This document shows positions 27,594 to 36,622 of a stretch of DNA of 64,000 nt, piece after piece (positions within the stretch are counted from its first letter, which is position 1; each line of letters opens with the position of its first letter). Below the pieces are notes generated by a model. That model saw only the letters and a program-made list of their open reading frames with translations, searched no databases and was not told the DNA's origin. Both the position numbers and the translations under genes were made by a program. The stretch covers positions 2,372,501 through 2,436,500 of the forward strand of contig NZ_CP061718.1 in NCBI RefSeq assembly GCF_014764365.1, read 5' to 3'. This DNA is from Roseococcus microcysteis. GTDB lineage: Bacteria > Pseudomonadota > Alphaproteobacteria > Acetobacterales > Acetobacteraceae.

Positions 27594-28433
27594 ATGCCCA
27601 TCAAGACCCTCACCCTCACCGACCACGCCCGGCGCATCGCGCGCGCCATGTCCCACTTGGCCGAGCGGCTGGACCAGCCGCCCGGCCTGGACGAGCTGGC
27701 CTCCGTCGCCGCCTTCTCGCCCTATCATTTCCACCGCGCCTATCGCGCGCTGGCGGGCGAAACGCCGGTGGAGACCCTGGCCCGGCTGCGCCTTTCCCGC
27801 GCCGCCGCCGCCCTGCTCAAGAGCGACGCGCCCATGGCGCGCATCGCGCGGGAGGCGGGCTATGCCTCCATTCCCGCCTTCACCCGCGCCTTCCGCGAGG
27901 CGCATGGCATTCCGCCCGGCGCCTATCGCGCCCGCGCGGGGATCGGCCTGGAGGAGGACATGCTGGACCGGGTGGATATCGTGGAACTGCCCGCCTTTCA
28001 CCTGGCCGCCCTGCCGCATCGCGGCTCCTACGACGCCATCGGGCCGGTCTTCGCGCGCCTCACCGCCTGGGCCGCCGCGCGCGGGCTGATGGGGGAGGAG
28101 GCGCGGTCCTTCGGCCTCTACCATGACGACCCGACCTCCATGCCCGACGCTGAACTCCACGCCCATGCGGCGCTGACCGTGCCGCCCGGCACCCCGCCCG
28201 ACCCCGGCATGGAGATCATCGCCACCCCCGCCCTGCGCTGCGCCCGGCTGCGCTTCCAGGGGCCCTATGTGGAGATCGAGGCCGCCTATGACCGGCTCTA
28301 TGGCGAATGGCTGCCCGCCTCGGGCGAGGAGCCGGCGGACCAGCCCATGATGGAGGAATACCTCAACGACCCGCGCGCCCTGCCCCCTTCCGAATGGCTG
28401 ACGGACATCCTGATGCCCCTCAAGCCGCGCTGA
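27594..28433 (+). CDS. AraC-family regulator with GyrI-like effector-binding domain
   Basis: A 279-residue DNA-binding regulator. Residues about 12-110 form an AraC-type double helix-turn-helix (LDELASVAAFSPYHFHRAYR and MARIAREAGYASIPAFTRAF). Residues about 123-278 form a GyrI-like/Rob-type ligand-binding domain, beginning VDIVELPAFHLAALPHRGSY. Proteins of this build respond to small hydrophobic ligands or antibiotics. It lies 43 bases after the GMC oxidoreductase on the same strand and could be co-transcribed with it. Target genes are unknown. Confidence 0.92.
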   Translation: MPIKTLTLTDHARRIARAMSHLAERLDQPPGLDELASVAAFSPYHFHRAYRALAGETPVETLARLRLSRAAAALLKSDAPMARIAREAGYASIPAFTRAFREAHGIPPGAYRARAGIGLEEDMLDRVDIVELPAFHLAALPHRGSYDAIGPVFARLTAWAAARGLMGEEARSFGLYHDDPTSMPDAELHAHAALTVPPGTPPDPGMEIIATPALRCARLRFQGPYVEIEAAYDRLYGEWLPASGEEPADQPMMEEYLNDPRALPPSEWLTDILMPLKPR

Positions 28434-28496
28434 CGCCACCGGCCAGCCTGTCTTCCGCCATGATCCGCACCTATAAGTGGCGGACAGGAGGCCCCC

Positions 28497-29198
28497 ATGC
28501 CGCAAACCATCGCCCTTGTGGATGACGACCGGAACATCCTCACCTCGCTCTCCATGACGCTGGAGCAGGAGGGCTACACCGTCCGCACCTACACCGATGG
28601 CGAGAGCGCCCTGCAAGGCCTGCTCGGCAAGCCCGCCGACCTCGCGGTGCTGGACATCAAGATGCCCCGCATGGACGGGATGGAGCTGCTGCAGCGGCTG
28701 CGCGCGCGCTCGGCCATGCCCGTCATCTTCCTCACCTCCAAGGATGAGGAGGTGGATGAGCTGATGGGCCTGCGCCTCGGCGCCGATGACTACATCACCA
28801 AGCCCTTCAGCCAGCGCCTGGTGCTGGAACGCATCCGCGCCCTGCTGCGCCGCAATGACGCGAGCCGCGCCGAGGCCTCGGGCCAGCCGCCCGGCGGGCT
28901 CCTGGTGCGCGGCGACCTAACGCTGGACGAGACGAAGCACACCTGCCTCTGGCGCGGCCAGCCCATCCAGCTGACGGTCACGGAATTCCTGCTGGTGAAG
29001 ACGCTGGCGCTGCGGCCCGGGCTTGTGAAGAACCGCGACCAACTCATTGATGCGGCTTACGGCGAAAACATTTATGTGGACGACCGCACGATTGACAGCC
29101 ATGTGAAGCGTGTGCGGAAGAAGTTCCGCGCCGTGGATGACGAATTCGCGCAGATCGAGACGCTCTACGGCATCGGCTACCGCTACAAGGAGCAGTAG
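28497..29198 (+). CDS. chvI: OmpR-family response regulator ChvI
   Basis: A 233-residue response regulator of the ChvG-ChvI system, which controls envelope, acid and host-interaction genes in alphaproteobacteria. The receiver domain begins [20 protein letters not shown] with phosphoacceptor Asp53 in [11 protein letters not shown] and the conserved Lys in ITKPFSQRL. The C-terminus is a winged helix ([35 protein letters not shown]). The strong match to ChvI sequences supports the symbol. The sensor kinase ChvG usually follows but is absent here; the next genes are etfBA. The last 20 bases are duplicated 61 bases downstream. Confidence 0.9.
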   Translation: MPQTIALVDDDRNILTSLSMTLEQEGYTVRTYTDGESALQGLLGKPADLAVLDIKMPRMDGMELLQRLRARSAMPVIFLTSKDEEVDELMGLRLGADDYITKPFSQRLVLERIRALLRRNDASRAEASGQPPGGLLVRGDLTLDETKHTCLWRGQPIQLTVTEFLLVKTLALRPGLVKNRDQLIDAAYGENIYVDDRTIDSHVKRVRKKFRAVDDEFAQIETLYGIGYRYKEQ

Positions 29199-29260
29199 CG
29201 TGTGATCGCCGTAGGGCTTCAGCCCGGAGGCGTGAATCACCCGCTACAAGAAGCAGTAGC
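29180..29260 (+). repeat. Duplicated chvI 3' end flanking an R2 repeat
   Basis: CCGCTACAAGGAGCAGTAGC at 29180-29199, the end of chvI including its stop, recurs with one change as CCGCTACAAGAAGCAGTAGC at 29241-29260. The R2 copy at 29203-29244 lies between and overlaps the second copy by four bases. The arrangement resembles a target-site duplication but is long for one. Confidence 0.8.
29203..29244 (+). repeat. R2 dispersed hairpin repeat, copy B
   Basis: TGATCGCC followed by a central hairpin (GGGC-TTCA-GCCC) and then GAGGCGTGAATCACCCGC. The flanks match the other R2 copies while the central stem differs in sequence but can still pair, which suggests that the structure is maintained. Confidence 0.7.
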
Positions 29261-29276
29261 CCCCGGCACAGCACGG

Positions 29277-29308
29277 GTAAGATGGTAAGATCGTAAGATG
29301 GTAAGGCG
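29277..29308 (+). repeat. Four tandem 8-bp units upstream of etfB
   Basis: GTAAGATG, GTAAGATC, GTAAGATG and GTAAGGCG run in succession. The run is AT-richer than its surroundings and lies about 100 bases before the etfB start, so it could be part of a promoter or operator, or a neutral microsatellite. Confidence 0.7.
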
Positions 29309-29408
29309 GGGGCCCGGAAACCGGGCTGGCCCGCTTGCCCTGTCTGCCCGCCGTGGCTAGGGTCGCCGCCACATCACGGCAGTGCAGCAAAAGAAGGCGC
29401 CACGCCCC

Positions 29409-30158
29409 ATGAAGCTCCTCGTTCCCGTCAAGCGGGTGGTGGACTACAACGTCAAGGTTCGCGTGAAGGCGGACAACACCGGCGTCGAGACCGCCAACGT
29501 CAAGATGTCCATGAACCCCTTCGACGAGATCGCCGTCGAGGAGGCCGTGCGCCTCAAGGAAAAGGGCGTCGCCACCGAGATCATCGCCGTCTCCTGCGGC
29601 CCCACCGCCGCCCAGGAACAGATCCGCACCGCGCTGGCCATGGGCGCCGACCGCGGCATCCTGGTCGAGCATGATGGCGTGCTGGAGCCGATTGCGGTCG
29701 CCAAGCTGCTGAAGGCGCTGATCGCGAAGGAAAGCCCGGACCTGGTGGTCATGGGCAAGCAGGCCATTGACGACGACATGAACGCCACCGGCCAGATGCT
29801 GGCGGCGCTGATGGGCTGGCCCCAGGGCACCTTCGCCTCCAAGGTCGAGATCGCGGATGGCGCGGCCACCGTGACGCGCGAGGTGGATGGCGGGCTCGAG
29901 ACGGTGAAGCTGAAGCTGCCCGCCGTCGTCACCGCGGACCTTCGCCTGAATGAGCCGCGCTACGCCTCGCTGCCCAACATCATGAAGGCGCGCAAGAAGC
30001 CCATCGAGACCATCAAGCCCGCCGATCTCGGCGTGGACGTGACCCCGCGGCTCTCCGTGCTGCGCGTCGAGGAACCCGCCAAGCGCCAGGCCGGCGCGCG
30101 CGTGGCCTCCGTGCAGGAACTGGTCGAGAAGCTGCGCAACGAAGCGAAGGTGATCTGA
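29409..30158 (+). CDS. etfB: Electron transfer flavoprotein beta subunit
   Basis: The 249-residue small subunit of the soluble ETF heterodimer, which carries electrons from acyl-CoA and other dehydrogenases to ETF-quinone oxidoreductase. It shows the family start [20 protein letters not shown], the AMP-binding region [19 protein letters not shown] near residue 117 and the beta-subunit signature region [20 protein letters not shown] near residue 170. The ATG at 29409 is chosen over an in-frame start at 29382. It is 3 bases from etfA and followed by hbd, a common alphaproteobacterial operon. Confidence 0.97.
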   Translation: MKLLVPVKRVVDYNVKVRVKADNTGVETANVKMSMNPFDEIAVEEAVRLKEKGVATEIIAVSCGPTAAQEQIRTALAMGADRGILVEHDGVLEPIAVAKLLKALIAKESPDLVVMGKQAIDDDMNATGQMLAALMGWPQGTFASKVEIADGAATVTREVDGGLETVKLKLPAVVTADLRLNEPRYASLPNIMKARKKPIETIKPADLGVDVTPRLSVLRVEEPAKRQAGARVASVQELVEKLRNEAKVI

Positions 30159-30161
30159 GCC

Positions 30162-31097
30162 ATGGCCGTCCTTCTTCTCGCCGACCACGACGGTTCGGCC
30201 GTCTCGCAGCCCACCCGCTCCACCCTCGCCGCCGCCCAGAAGCTGGGTGAGGTGCATGTGCTGCTGGTCGGTGAAGGCGCCGCCGGCGCCGCGCCCGCCG
30301 CCGCCGCCCTGCCGGGCGTGGCCAAGGTGCTGCTGGCCGAGGATGCCTCCCTCGCCCACCGCCTGGCCGAGCCGCTGGCCGCGCTGCTGGTCCAGCTCGC
30401 CCCCGCCTATGACCATCTGATGGCCCCCGCCTCCGCCGCCGGCAAGAATGTGATGCCGCGCGTGGCCGCCCTGCTGGACGTGCAGCCCATCAGCGACGTC
30501 TCGGGCGTGGTGGATGCGGACACCTTCATCCGTCCCATCTATGCCGGCAACGCGCTGGCCACCGTGAAGTCCAGCGACGCGAAGAAGGTCATGACCATCC
30601 GCGCCGCCAGCTTCGACCCGGTGGCCGCCACGGGCGGTTCCGCCCCGGTCGAGAACGTCGCCGCCGCCGCCGATCCTGGCCAGTCCAGCTTCCTGGGCGC
30701 CGAGGTGCAGAAGAGCGAGCGGCCGGAACTGACCGCCGCGCGCGTGGTCGTCTCCGGCGGCCGCGCCATGGGCTCGGCCGAGAATTTCCACCTGATCGAG
30801 GGCGTGGCCGACAAGCTGGGCGCCGCCGTCGGTGCCTCGCGCGCCGCGGTGGATGCCGGCTACGCGCCCAACGACATGCAGGTGGGCCAGACCGGCAAGA
30901 TCGTGGCGCCGGAGCTGTACATCGCCATCGGCATCTCGGGCGCCATCCAGCACCTGGCCGGCATGAAGGACAGCAAGGTCATCGTCGCCATCAACAAGGA
31001 CGAGGAGGCGCCGATCTTCCAGGTGGCCGATTACGGCCTGGTGGGTGACCTGTTCAAGATCATCCCCGAACTCCAGGCCGAGCTGGCGAAGGGCTGA
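30162..31097 (+). CDS. etfA: Electron transfer flavoprotein alpha subunit
   Basis: The 311-residue large subunit of ETF, holding most of the FAD site. The C-terminal FAD domain is clear: [20 protein letters not shown] near residue 204, [20 protein letters not shown] near residue 243, and [20 protein letters not shown]. The N-terminal domain ([20 protein letters not shown]) has the expected length. It forms a heterodimer with the adjacent EtfB and supplies electron flow for beta-oxidation-type dehydrogenases such as those feeding the downstream 3-hydroxybutyryl-CoA dehydrogenase. Confidence 0.97.
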   Translation: MAVLLLADHDGSAVSQPTRSTLAAAQKLGEVHVLLVGEGAAGAAPAAAALPGVAKVLLAEDASLAHRLAEPLAALLVQLAPAYDHLMAPASAAGKNVMPRVAALLDVQPISDVSGVVDADTFIRPIYAGNALATVKSSDAKKVMTIRAASFDPVAATGGSAPVENVAAAADPGQSSFLGAEVQKSERPELTAARVVVSGGRAMGSAENFHLIEGVADKLGAAVGASRAAVDAGYAPNDMQVGQTGKIVAPELYIAIGISGAIQHLAGMKDSKVIVAINKDEEAPIFQVADYGLVGDLFKIIPELQAELAKG

Positions 31098-31102
31098 CCC
31101 CC

Positions 31103-32032
31103 ATGTCCTTCCGGCTGGCCACCCGCGCCGACACGAACGAGGCCCCCGCCGCGGTGCCCGAGATCCAGAGCGTCGGCATCGTGGGGGCCGGGCAGATGGG
31201 CAATGGCATCGCCCATGTCTGCGCCCTGGCCGGCCTGCCGGTGACGGTGGTGGACATCAACCCGGCCGCGCTCGACAAGGCCGTGACCACCATCGCCCGC
31301 AACATGGAACGGCAACTCGGCCGCAAGCTCATCACCGAGGAGCAGCGGGACGCGGCGTTGGCCCGCATCACCACGGGCACCGACTACGCGCTCTTCGCCG
31401 ACACCGACTTCGTGGTGGAGGCGGCGACCGAGAAGGAAGCCATCAAGATCGAGGTGTTCAAGGCGCTCTGCCCGCACCTCAAGCCCACGGCGATGGTGGC
31501 GTCCAACACCAGCAGCATCTCCATCACCCGCCTGGGCGCGGCCACCGACCGGCCCGAGCGCTTCATCGGCATGCACTTCATGAACCCCGTGCCGGTCATG
31601 AAGCTGGTCGAGATCATCCGCGGCATCGCGACCGATGAGCCGACCTACCGCGCCGTGGACAACCTGGCCAAGAAGCTGGGCAAGCAGACCGCCACCAGCG
31701 AGGATTTCCCCGCCTTCATCGTGAACCGCATGCTGGTGCCGATGATCAATGAGGCGGTCTATGCCCTCTATGAGGGCGTGGGCGACATCCGCTCCATTGA
31801 TACCGCCATGAAGCTCGGCGCCAACCACCCGATGGGGCCGCTGGAACTGGCGGATTTCATCGGGTTGGACACCTGCCTGTCCATCATGCAGGTGCTGTAT
31901 GACGGGCTGTCGGACAGCAAGTATCGCCCCTGCCCGCTGCTGGTGAAGTATGTGGAGGCCGGTTGGCTCGGCCGGAAGTCGGGCAAGGGCTTCTACGACT
32001 ACAGCCAGGACCCGCCTGCCCCTACCCGCTGA
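31103..32032 (+). CDS. hbd: 3-hydroxybutyryl-CoA dehydrogenase
   Basis: A 309-residue NAD(P)-dependent dehydrogenase interconverting 3-hydroxybutyryl-CoA and acetoacetyl-CoA. It has the Rossmann motif VGIVGAGQMGNGIAHVCALA near residue 27, the catalytic His block FIGMHFMNPVPVMKLVEII near residue 153, and the C-terminal helical domain with NHPMGPLELADFIGLDTCL near residue 236 and RKSGKGFYDY at the end. About 20 extra residues precede the usual N-terminus. It follows etfA by 5 bases; its stop lies 3 bases from that of the convergent TauE gene. Confidence 0.94.
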   Translation: MSFRLATRADTNEAPAAVPEIQSVGIVGAGQMGNGIAHVCALAGLPVTVVDINPAALDKAVTTIARNMERQLGRKLITEEQRDAALARITTGTDYALFADTDFVVEAATEKEAIKIEVFKALCPHLKPTAMVASNTSSISITRLGAATDRPERFIGMHFMNPVPVMKLVEIIRGIATDEPTYRAVDNLAKKLGKQTATSEDFPAFIVNRMLVPMINEAVYALYEGVGDIRSIDTAMKLGANHPMGPLELADFIGLDTCLSIMQVLYDGLSDSKYRPCPLLVKYVEAGWLGRKSGKGFYDYSQDPPAPTR

Positions 32033-32035
32033 CCT

Positions 32036-32776
32036 TCAGCGGTCCCAAAGCGGCAGCCCCACCACCGCCGCCAGCAGGATGAGGCCGAAGCAGATGCGCC
32101 GGAACATCTGCTGGCTGGCCAACCCGAACAGCCGCCCGCCGAGCCACAGCCCCAGCCCATAGCCCGGGCCCAGCGCGGCGGCGAGCAGCAGAAGCTCCAG
32201 CCCCAGCAGCCCACCCGCCAGATAGGCCACGGCACTCAGCACCCCGCCGATGGCGCCCGTCAGCACCAGGTTTGCCCGCACCCGCGCCGCGTCATTGGTG
32301 CCGCCCATCCAATAGGCGACCAGCGGCGGCCCGCCCATCTGCGCCGCGCCCGAGAACAGCCCCGACACCGCCCCCACCGCCAGCGTCGCCGGCGGCCAGG
32401 GCGCGCCCTGGTAGCGCCAGCCGGAGGCCAGCAGCGCCACCATGGCCAGCACCATGGCGCACATGCCCCAGCGCAGCGCCTCGGCATCCAGTTGCAGCAG
32501 CAGCCAGGCGCCGGCGGGCACCCCTGCCATGGCGCCGAGTGCCATCACCGCCACCTCCCGCCGCGCCGCGAAACGCCAGGCCCGCGGCACCATGGGCGAG
32601 GCCATGACCAGGTCCACCACCAGCAGCAACGGCGCCGCCACGCGCGGCCCCAGGATGGCGCTGCCCAACGGCACGAAGATCAGCGCCGCGCCGAAGCCCG
32701 AAAAGCCCCGCGCCAGCCCGGCCAGGAAGGCGGCGCCGATGGCCGCGAGCAGCAGATGGGTCTCGGGCCAGGGCAT
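32036..32776 (-). CDS. TauE/SafE-family anion exporter
   Basis: A 246-residue inner-membrane protein of the TauE/SafE (DUF81) family, whose members export sulfite, sulfoacetate and other organosulfur or carboxylate anions. It has a glycine-rich first helix (AAIGAAFLAGLARGFSGFGA) and a second half repeat (LAVGAVSGLFSGAAQMGGPP), the duplicated pattern of the family, with about seven to eight hydrophobic segments. It is divergent from hemW and convergent with hbd. Substrate not deducible. Confidence 0.9.
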   Translation of the reverse strand: MPWPETHLLLAAIGAAFLAGLARGFSGFGAALIFVPLGSAILGPRVAAPLLLVVDLVMASPMVPRAWRFAARREVAVMALGAMAGVPAGAWLLLQLDAEALRWGMCAMVLAMVALLASGWRYQGAPWPPATLAVGAVSGLFSGAAQMGGPPLVAYWMGGTNDAARVRANLVLTGAIGGVLSAVAYLAGGLLGLELLLLAAALGPGYGLGLWLGGRLFGLASQQMFRRICFGLILLAAVVGLPLWDR

Positions 32777-32825
32777 TGTCGCAGTATGGCGCGGGACGGG
32801 TGGCCTGTCGCCGCACCGGGCGGGC

Positions 32826-33992
32826 GTGTATGGGGAGGGCGTGGAACCCCTCGCCCTCTACATCCACTGGCCCTTCTGCGCGTCCAAATGCCCCTACTGC
32901 GACTTCAATTCGCATGTGCGCGAGGGCGGTGTGGACCATGCGCGGTTCCGCGCGGCGCTCCGCCGCGAATTGGCGCATGAGGCCGCGCGGCTGGGTCGCC
33001 GCCCGCTGGCCTCCATCTTCTTCGGCGGCGGCACGCCCTCGCTGATGGAGCCGGAAACGGTGGCGGCGCTGGTCGAGGACGCCCGCGCGCTGTTCGACGC
33101 GGCCCCGGACATGGAAGTGACGCTGGAGGCCAACCCCACCAGCGTGGAGACCGAAAAGCTGCGCGCCTTCGCGCAAGCCGGGGTGAACCGCGCCTCCCTC
33201 GGCGTGCAGTCGCTGGACGCGGAGGCGCTGCGCTTCCTCGGCCGCCAGCATGACGCGCCGCACGCCGTGGCCGCGCTGGAGAAGGCGCGCGCCATCTTCC
33301 CCCGCCTCTCCTTCGACCTGATCTACGCCCGCCCCGGCCAGGAGGAAGCCGCCTGGCGGGCGGAGTTGCGGCAGGCCCTGGCATTGGCCGCGGACCACCT
33401 CAGCCTCTACCAGCTCACCATCGAGCCCGGGACGCGCTTCTTCACCGAATATGCCCGCGGCGCCTTCGCCCTGCCCGCCGAGGACGACGCGGCCCGCATG
33501 TATGAGGCCACGGCCGAGGAAGCCGCGCGCCACGGCCTCCTGCCCTATGAGGTCAGCAACTACGCGAAGCCGGGCGCCGAGAGCCGCCACAACCTCGCCT
33601 ATTGGCGCTATGGCGACTATCTCGGCATCGGGCCGGGTGCCCACCAGCGCGTGCTGGCAGGGGGCGAGATGCTCGCCACCCGCCGCCACCGCGCCCCCGA
33701 GGAATGGGCCAGCCGCGTCGAGCAGCACGGGCACGGCGCCGTCGAATCCACAACCCTGACCCCCGCCGAACGCGGGCGCGAGGCCATGCTGATGGGGCTG
33801 CGCCTGGCCGAAGGCGTGGACCCCGCCCGCGTGGAAGCCCGCGCGGGCCTCGCTTTCGCGCAGATCGTGGACGCGGCGATGCTGACCGCCCTGCTGGAAG
33901 AAAACTATCTGGAATGGGTGGGCGGCCGCCTCGTCGCCACCATCGAGGGAAGGGTGCGGCTGGACGCGCTCCTGCCCGTCTTGCTGCGCTGA
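32826..33992 (+). CDS. hemW: Radical SAM heme chaperone HemW
   Basis: A 388-residue coproporphyrinogen-III-oxidase-like radical SAM protein (HemW group), thought to deliver heme rather than oxidise coproporphyrinogen. The cluster motif FCASKCPYCDF (CxxxCxxC) lies near residue 17, followed by the SAM-binding GGGTP motif in SIFFGGGTPSL and the family block GVNRASLGVQSLDAEALRFL. The GTG at 32826 is taken as start; a second GTG at 32841 is almost equally possible. The frame is open far upstream, overlapping the divergent TauE gene, but that part is not HemW-like. Confidence 0.92.
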   Translation: MYGEGVEPLALYIHWPFCASKCPYCDFNSHVREGGVDHARFRAALRRELAHEAARLGRRPLASIFFGGGTPSLMEPETVAALVEDARALFDAAPDMEVTLEANPTSVETEKLRAFAQAGVNRASLGVQSLDAEALRFLGRQHDAPHAVAALEKARAIFPRLSFDLIYARPGQEEAAWRAELRQALALAADHLSLYQLTIEPGTRFFTEYARGAFALPAEDDAARMYEATAEEAARHGLLPYEVSNYAKPGAESRHNLAYWRYGDYLGIGPGAHQRVLAGGEMLATRRHRAPEEWASRVEQHGHGAVESTTLTPAERGREAMLMGLRLAEGVDPARVEARAGLAFAQIVDAAMLTALLEENYLEWVGGRLVATIEGRVRLDALLPVLLR

Positions 33993-34132
33993 CCCGCACG
34001 GCCTATCTTCCACCCATGTCCTGGATGACGCGCACGCTGCGAATTACGCCCCCGGCCGGTTGATCCGCGCCGCATGGGGCGGCGTGGTCCTTCGGTCGGG
34101 CCCGCTTCGCCACCGCTTCCAGGAACTCCACT

Positions 34133-34390
34133 ATGACCGATTCCGTGACCTTCGCCGTGCTGGCCCTGCCCGAACCCGGGCTGCTGCCGCGCCTGCTCCA
34201 GCCCTTCGCCAAGCGTGACCTGACGCCCGACCACATGCTGGCCGAACGCCAGGGCGAGGAGATGCGCGTGACCTTCACCCTGCACGCGCCGGACTCGGGC
34301 GTGCTGCACCTCATCGCCGGCAATCTCGGCCAGGTGGTGGGCGTGCTGGCGGTGGAGATGCAGGAAGCGCGCTGGGCTGAGGCCGCCTGA
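34133..34390 (+). CDS. Small ACT-like domain protein
   Basis: An 85-residue protein whose pattern (SVTFAVLALPEPGLLPRLLQ, then VTFTLHAPDSGVLHLIAGNL, then VVGVLAVEM) resembles a single ACT domain, the small ligand-binding fold of amino-acid-enzyme regulators. No partner enzyme is adjacent. It is followed by a strong bidirectional terminator. The function is unknown; the fold assignment is by pattern only. Confidence 0.7.
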   Translation: MTDSVTFAVLALPEPGLLPRLLQPFAKRDLTPDHMLAERQGEEMRVTFTLHAPDSGVLHLIAGNLGQVVGVLAVEMQEARWAEAA

Positions 34391-34396
34391 AACACA

Positions 34397-34430
34397 AAGG
34401 GCGCGCCCCCCGTGCGGGAGGCGCGCCCTT
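34397..34430. terminator. Bidirectional terminator between the ACT-like gene and atpF
   Basis: A perfect 11-bp stem AAGGGCGCGCC/GGCGCGCCCTT with further C-G pairing in the loop region. It lies between two convergent genes and can serve both strands, ending the ACT-like transcript and the F0 operon. Confidence 0.85.
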
Positions 34431-34449
34431 CGTCAGGATGAAGCCGGCT

Positions 34450-34938
34450 TCAGGCCGCGCGGAACACCGTCGGCAGGTTCGCGATGGTCTTGTCGAGCAT
34501 GGCGGCATCGGCCGCGGCATCATGCTTGGAAGCGATCACCTCGCGCACCGCGACGGCGGCGAGGTCGGCCGCGGCGTTGCGGACCTCGGCGATGGCGCCG
34601 GCCTCGGCGGCAGCGATGCGGTCCATCGCCATGCGCTCGCGCCGGCGGGCGGCCGCCTCGGCCTCGGCGGCCATGGCGGCGGCCAGGCGCTCGGCCTCCT
34701 GCTTGGCGCGGGCGACCAGCTCCCCGGCCTCCGCGATGGCGGCGGCGCGCTCGGCCTCGGCGCGGGTCATCATGGCCTGGGCCTCGGCGCGCAGGCGCTG
34801 CGCCTCCTCCAGCTCCTCACGGATGCGGGCGGTGCGGGCGTCCAGCATCTCCGTGATCTTGGTCCAGCCCATCTTCCCGACGAGCACGACGAAGAGGATG
34901 AAGCTGGCGGCAACCCAGAATTTCGGATCGGCGAACAT
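34450..34938 (-). CDS. atpF: ATP synthase F0 subunit b
   Basis: The 162-residue peripheral-stalk subunit of F0. One N-terminal membrane helix (FWVAASFILFVVLVGKMGW) is followed by a long charged, alanine-rich helix (TEMLDARTARIREELEEAQR and on) that forms the right-handed coiled stalk. It is the last gene of a minus-strand F0 operon. Its ATG overlaps the b' stop codon (TGATG), so translation is coupled and the two stalk subunits are made together. Confidence 0.95.
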   Translation of the reverse strand: MFADPKFWVAASFILFVVLVGKMGWTKITEMLDARTARIREELEEAQRLRAEAQAMMTRAEAERAAAIAEAGELVARAKQEAERLAAAMAAEAEAAARRRERMAMDRIAAAEAGAIAEVRNAAADLAAVAVREVIASKHDAAADAAMLDKTIANLPTVFRAA

Positions 34939-35435
34939 CAGCGCGCCCCCTGCTTGGCCGCGCGGTCCACGGCGGCGGTGACGGTGCGCGCGGGGGCGGA
35001 AACGCCCAGCCGCGCCAGCATGGCCTGGGCGGTGCTGCCCGCCACCTCGCGCAGCGCGCCCATGGCGGCGTCGCGGGCGGCGCGGACGCGGGCCTCGGCC
35101 TCGTCCACCTGGGCGGCGAGGCGGGCATTGATGGCTTCGGCCTGGGCGCTGGCCTTGGCCTGGGCCTCGGCCATGGCGGCGGCGACGGTGGCCTGGGCCT
35201 CGGCGCGGGCCGCGGCGGTGGCGGCGCGCAGCTCGGCCAGGGCGGCCTCACCCTCGCGCTGCGCGGCCTGCGCGGCGTCCAGGTCGGCGCGGATGCGCGC
35301 GGCGCGGTTCTCCAGCACGGTCGCCACGCGCGGCAGCGCGTAGGACTTCAGCGCGAAATAGAGGGCGCCGAAGATGAGGAACAGCCACAGCAGCGTGGTC
35401 GTCATCAACGGGTTGGCGAAATCGAGCTGGGGCAT
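34938..35435 (-). CDS. atpG: ATP synthase F0 subunit b'
   Basis: The 165-residue b' subunit, present in photosynthetic bacteria and alphaproteobacteria, which pairs with b to form a heterodimeric stalk. It has an N-terminal membrane helix (LMTTTLLWLFLIFGALYFAL) followed by ALPRVATVLENRAARIRADL and an alanine-rich coiled coil. Located between atpE and atpF, as usual in alphaproteobacteria. A terminator-like hairpin precedes it in the atpE-atpG spacer. Some databases call this gene atpX or atpF2. Confidence 0.93.
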   Translation of the reverse strand: MPQLDFANPLMTTTLLWLFLIFGALYFALKSYALPRVATVLENRAARIRADLDAAQAAQREGEAALAELRAATAAARAEAQATVAAAMAEAQAKASAQAEAINARLAAQVDEAEARVRAARDAAMGALREVAGSTAQAMLARLGVSAPARTVTAAVDRAAKQGAR

Positions 35436-35540
35436 GGCCTTGTCCTGCTGTCCTGAAGGCCAGGGCTCGCGCCTTGGCCTTCAGCCTCTGCCGGGTCGCG
35501 GGGTGGGGTGCCTCGCGGCGCCGCCCCGCCCTGAAGGTGG

Positions 35541-35561
35541 AAAGGGGGCCGGATGGCCCCC
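35541..35561 (-). terminator. Attenuator-like hairpin between atpE and atpG
   Basis: Read on the minus strand, a perfect 7-bp stem GGGGGCC/GGCCCCC with an ATCC loop is followed by TTT. It lies just after the subunit c gene and inside the operon. Partial termination here would make more c (many copies per ring) than b and b'. Confidence 0.65.
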
Positions 35562-35572
35562 TCCCCGCCGGA

Positions 35573-35800
35573 TCAGGTGAAGAGGATGAGGAAGGCGATC
35601 AGCAGGGCGAACAGCGCCACCGCTTCCGTCAGCGCGAAGCCCAGAATGCCGATCGGGAAGACGGTGTCGCGGGCGGCCGGGTTGCGGGCCACGCTGCTGA
35701 TGAGGGTGGAGAAGATGTTGCCCATGGCGAGGCCCACACCGAAGAGAGCCAGCACGGCGATGCCGGCGCCGATCGCCTTCGCAGCCAGAACAATTTCCAT
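35573..35800 (-). CDS. atpE: ATP synthase F0 subunit c
   Basis: The 75-residue proteolipid of the rotor ring, two membrane helices joined by the polar loop ARNPAARD. The ion-carrying carboxylate is Glu59 in [17 protein letters not shown]. The residues around it lack the pattern of sodium-binding c subunits, so proton use is likely. The gene lies between atpB and atpG, in the expected order, and a hairpin follows it. Confidence 0.96.
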   Translation of the reverse strand: MEIVLAAKAIGAGIAVLALFGVGLAMGNIFSTLISSVARNPAARDTVFPIGILGFALTEAVALFALLIAFLILFT

Positions 35801-35849
35801 GATCTCGATCCTTAGGTTTGCGAGGAAAGTTGAAGGTTCGGCGTCTGCG

Positions 35850-36605
35850 TCAGTGCAGATGCACCGCGTCGTGCAGGTAGATGCAGGTCAGGATGGCGAA
35901 GACATATGCCTGCAGGAACGCGACCAGCACTTCGAAGGCGACCAGCGCGATGTTCAGCGCCAGCGGCATGAGGGACAGGACCGGACCCACCGTGCCCAGG
36001 CCCGCCAGCATCACCACGAAGGTGGCGAAGACCTTCAGCATCACGTGGCCCGCCATCATGTTGGCGAAGAGACGCACGGATAGGCTGATGGGGCGCGAGA
36101 GGTAGGAGACGATCTCGACCGGAATGATGATGGGCGCGAGCCACATGGGCGCGCCTTCCGGCATGAAATAGCCGAAGAACTTGCGGCCGTGCAGCGCGAT
36201 GGCGACGGCCGTGACCAGCACGAAGACGGTCGCGGCCAGCGCGAAGGTGACCGTGATGTGCGAGGTGAAGGTGAAGGCGTAGGGGAACAGGCCCAGCATG
36301 TTCCCGAACAGGATGAACATGAACAGGGTGAACACGAAGGGGAAGAAGCGACGACCTTCCTCACCCACCTGCGCCACCACCATGTCATCAATGAAGCCGT
36401 AGGCGCTTTCGGCCAGGCCCTGCATGCGGCCCGGCACCATCGCGGCCTCGCGCATGCCATAGACCATCAGCGCCACGATCAGGACGCCGGCGAAGACCAT
36501 GTAGAGGTTGGAGTTGGTGAAGCCCACGGCGGAGCCCACCTGGCCGAGCGCCGGGTACAGCACGAACTGCCCGAGTGCGTCGATCGCATTGCCTTCTGCC
36601 GCCAC
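35850..36605 (-). CDS. atpB: ATP synthase F0 subunit a
   Basis: The 251-residue stator subunit that forms the proton half-channels next to the c ring. Membrane segments and conserved blocks are clear: [20 protein letters not shown], then [20 protein letters not shown] with the essential Arg, and the C-terminal [20 protein letters not shown]. The frame is open further upstream, but the GTG at 36605 follows AGGAGAGG and gives the family N-terminus ([20 protein letters not shown]). It lies 17 bases after atpZ in the F0 operon. Confidence 0.95.
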   Translation of the reverse strand: MAAEGNAIDALGQFVLYPALGQVGSAVGFTNSNLYMVFAGVLIVALMVYGMREAAMVPGRMQGLAESAYGFIDDMVVAQVGEEGRRFFPFVFTLFMFILFGNMLGLFPYAFTFTSHITVTFALAATVFVLVTAVAIALHGRKFFGYFMPEGAPMWLAPIIIPVEIVSYLSRPISLSVRLFANMMAGHVMLKVFATFVVMLAGLGTVGPVLSLMPLALNIALVAFEVLVAFLQAYVFAILTCIYLHDAVHLH

Positions 36606-36622
36606 CGGGAACCTCTCCTGGC

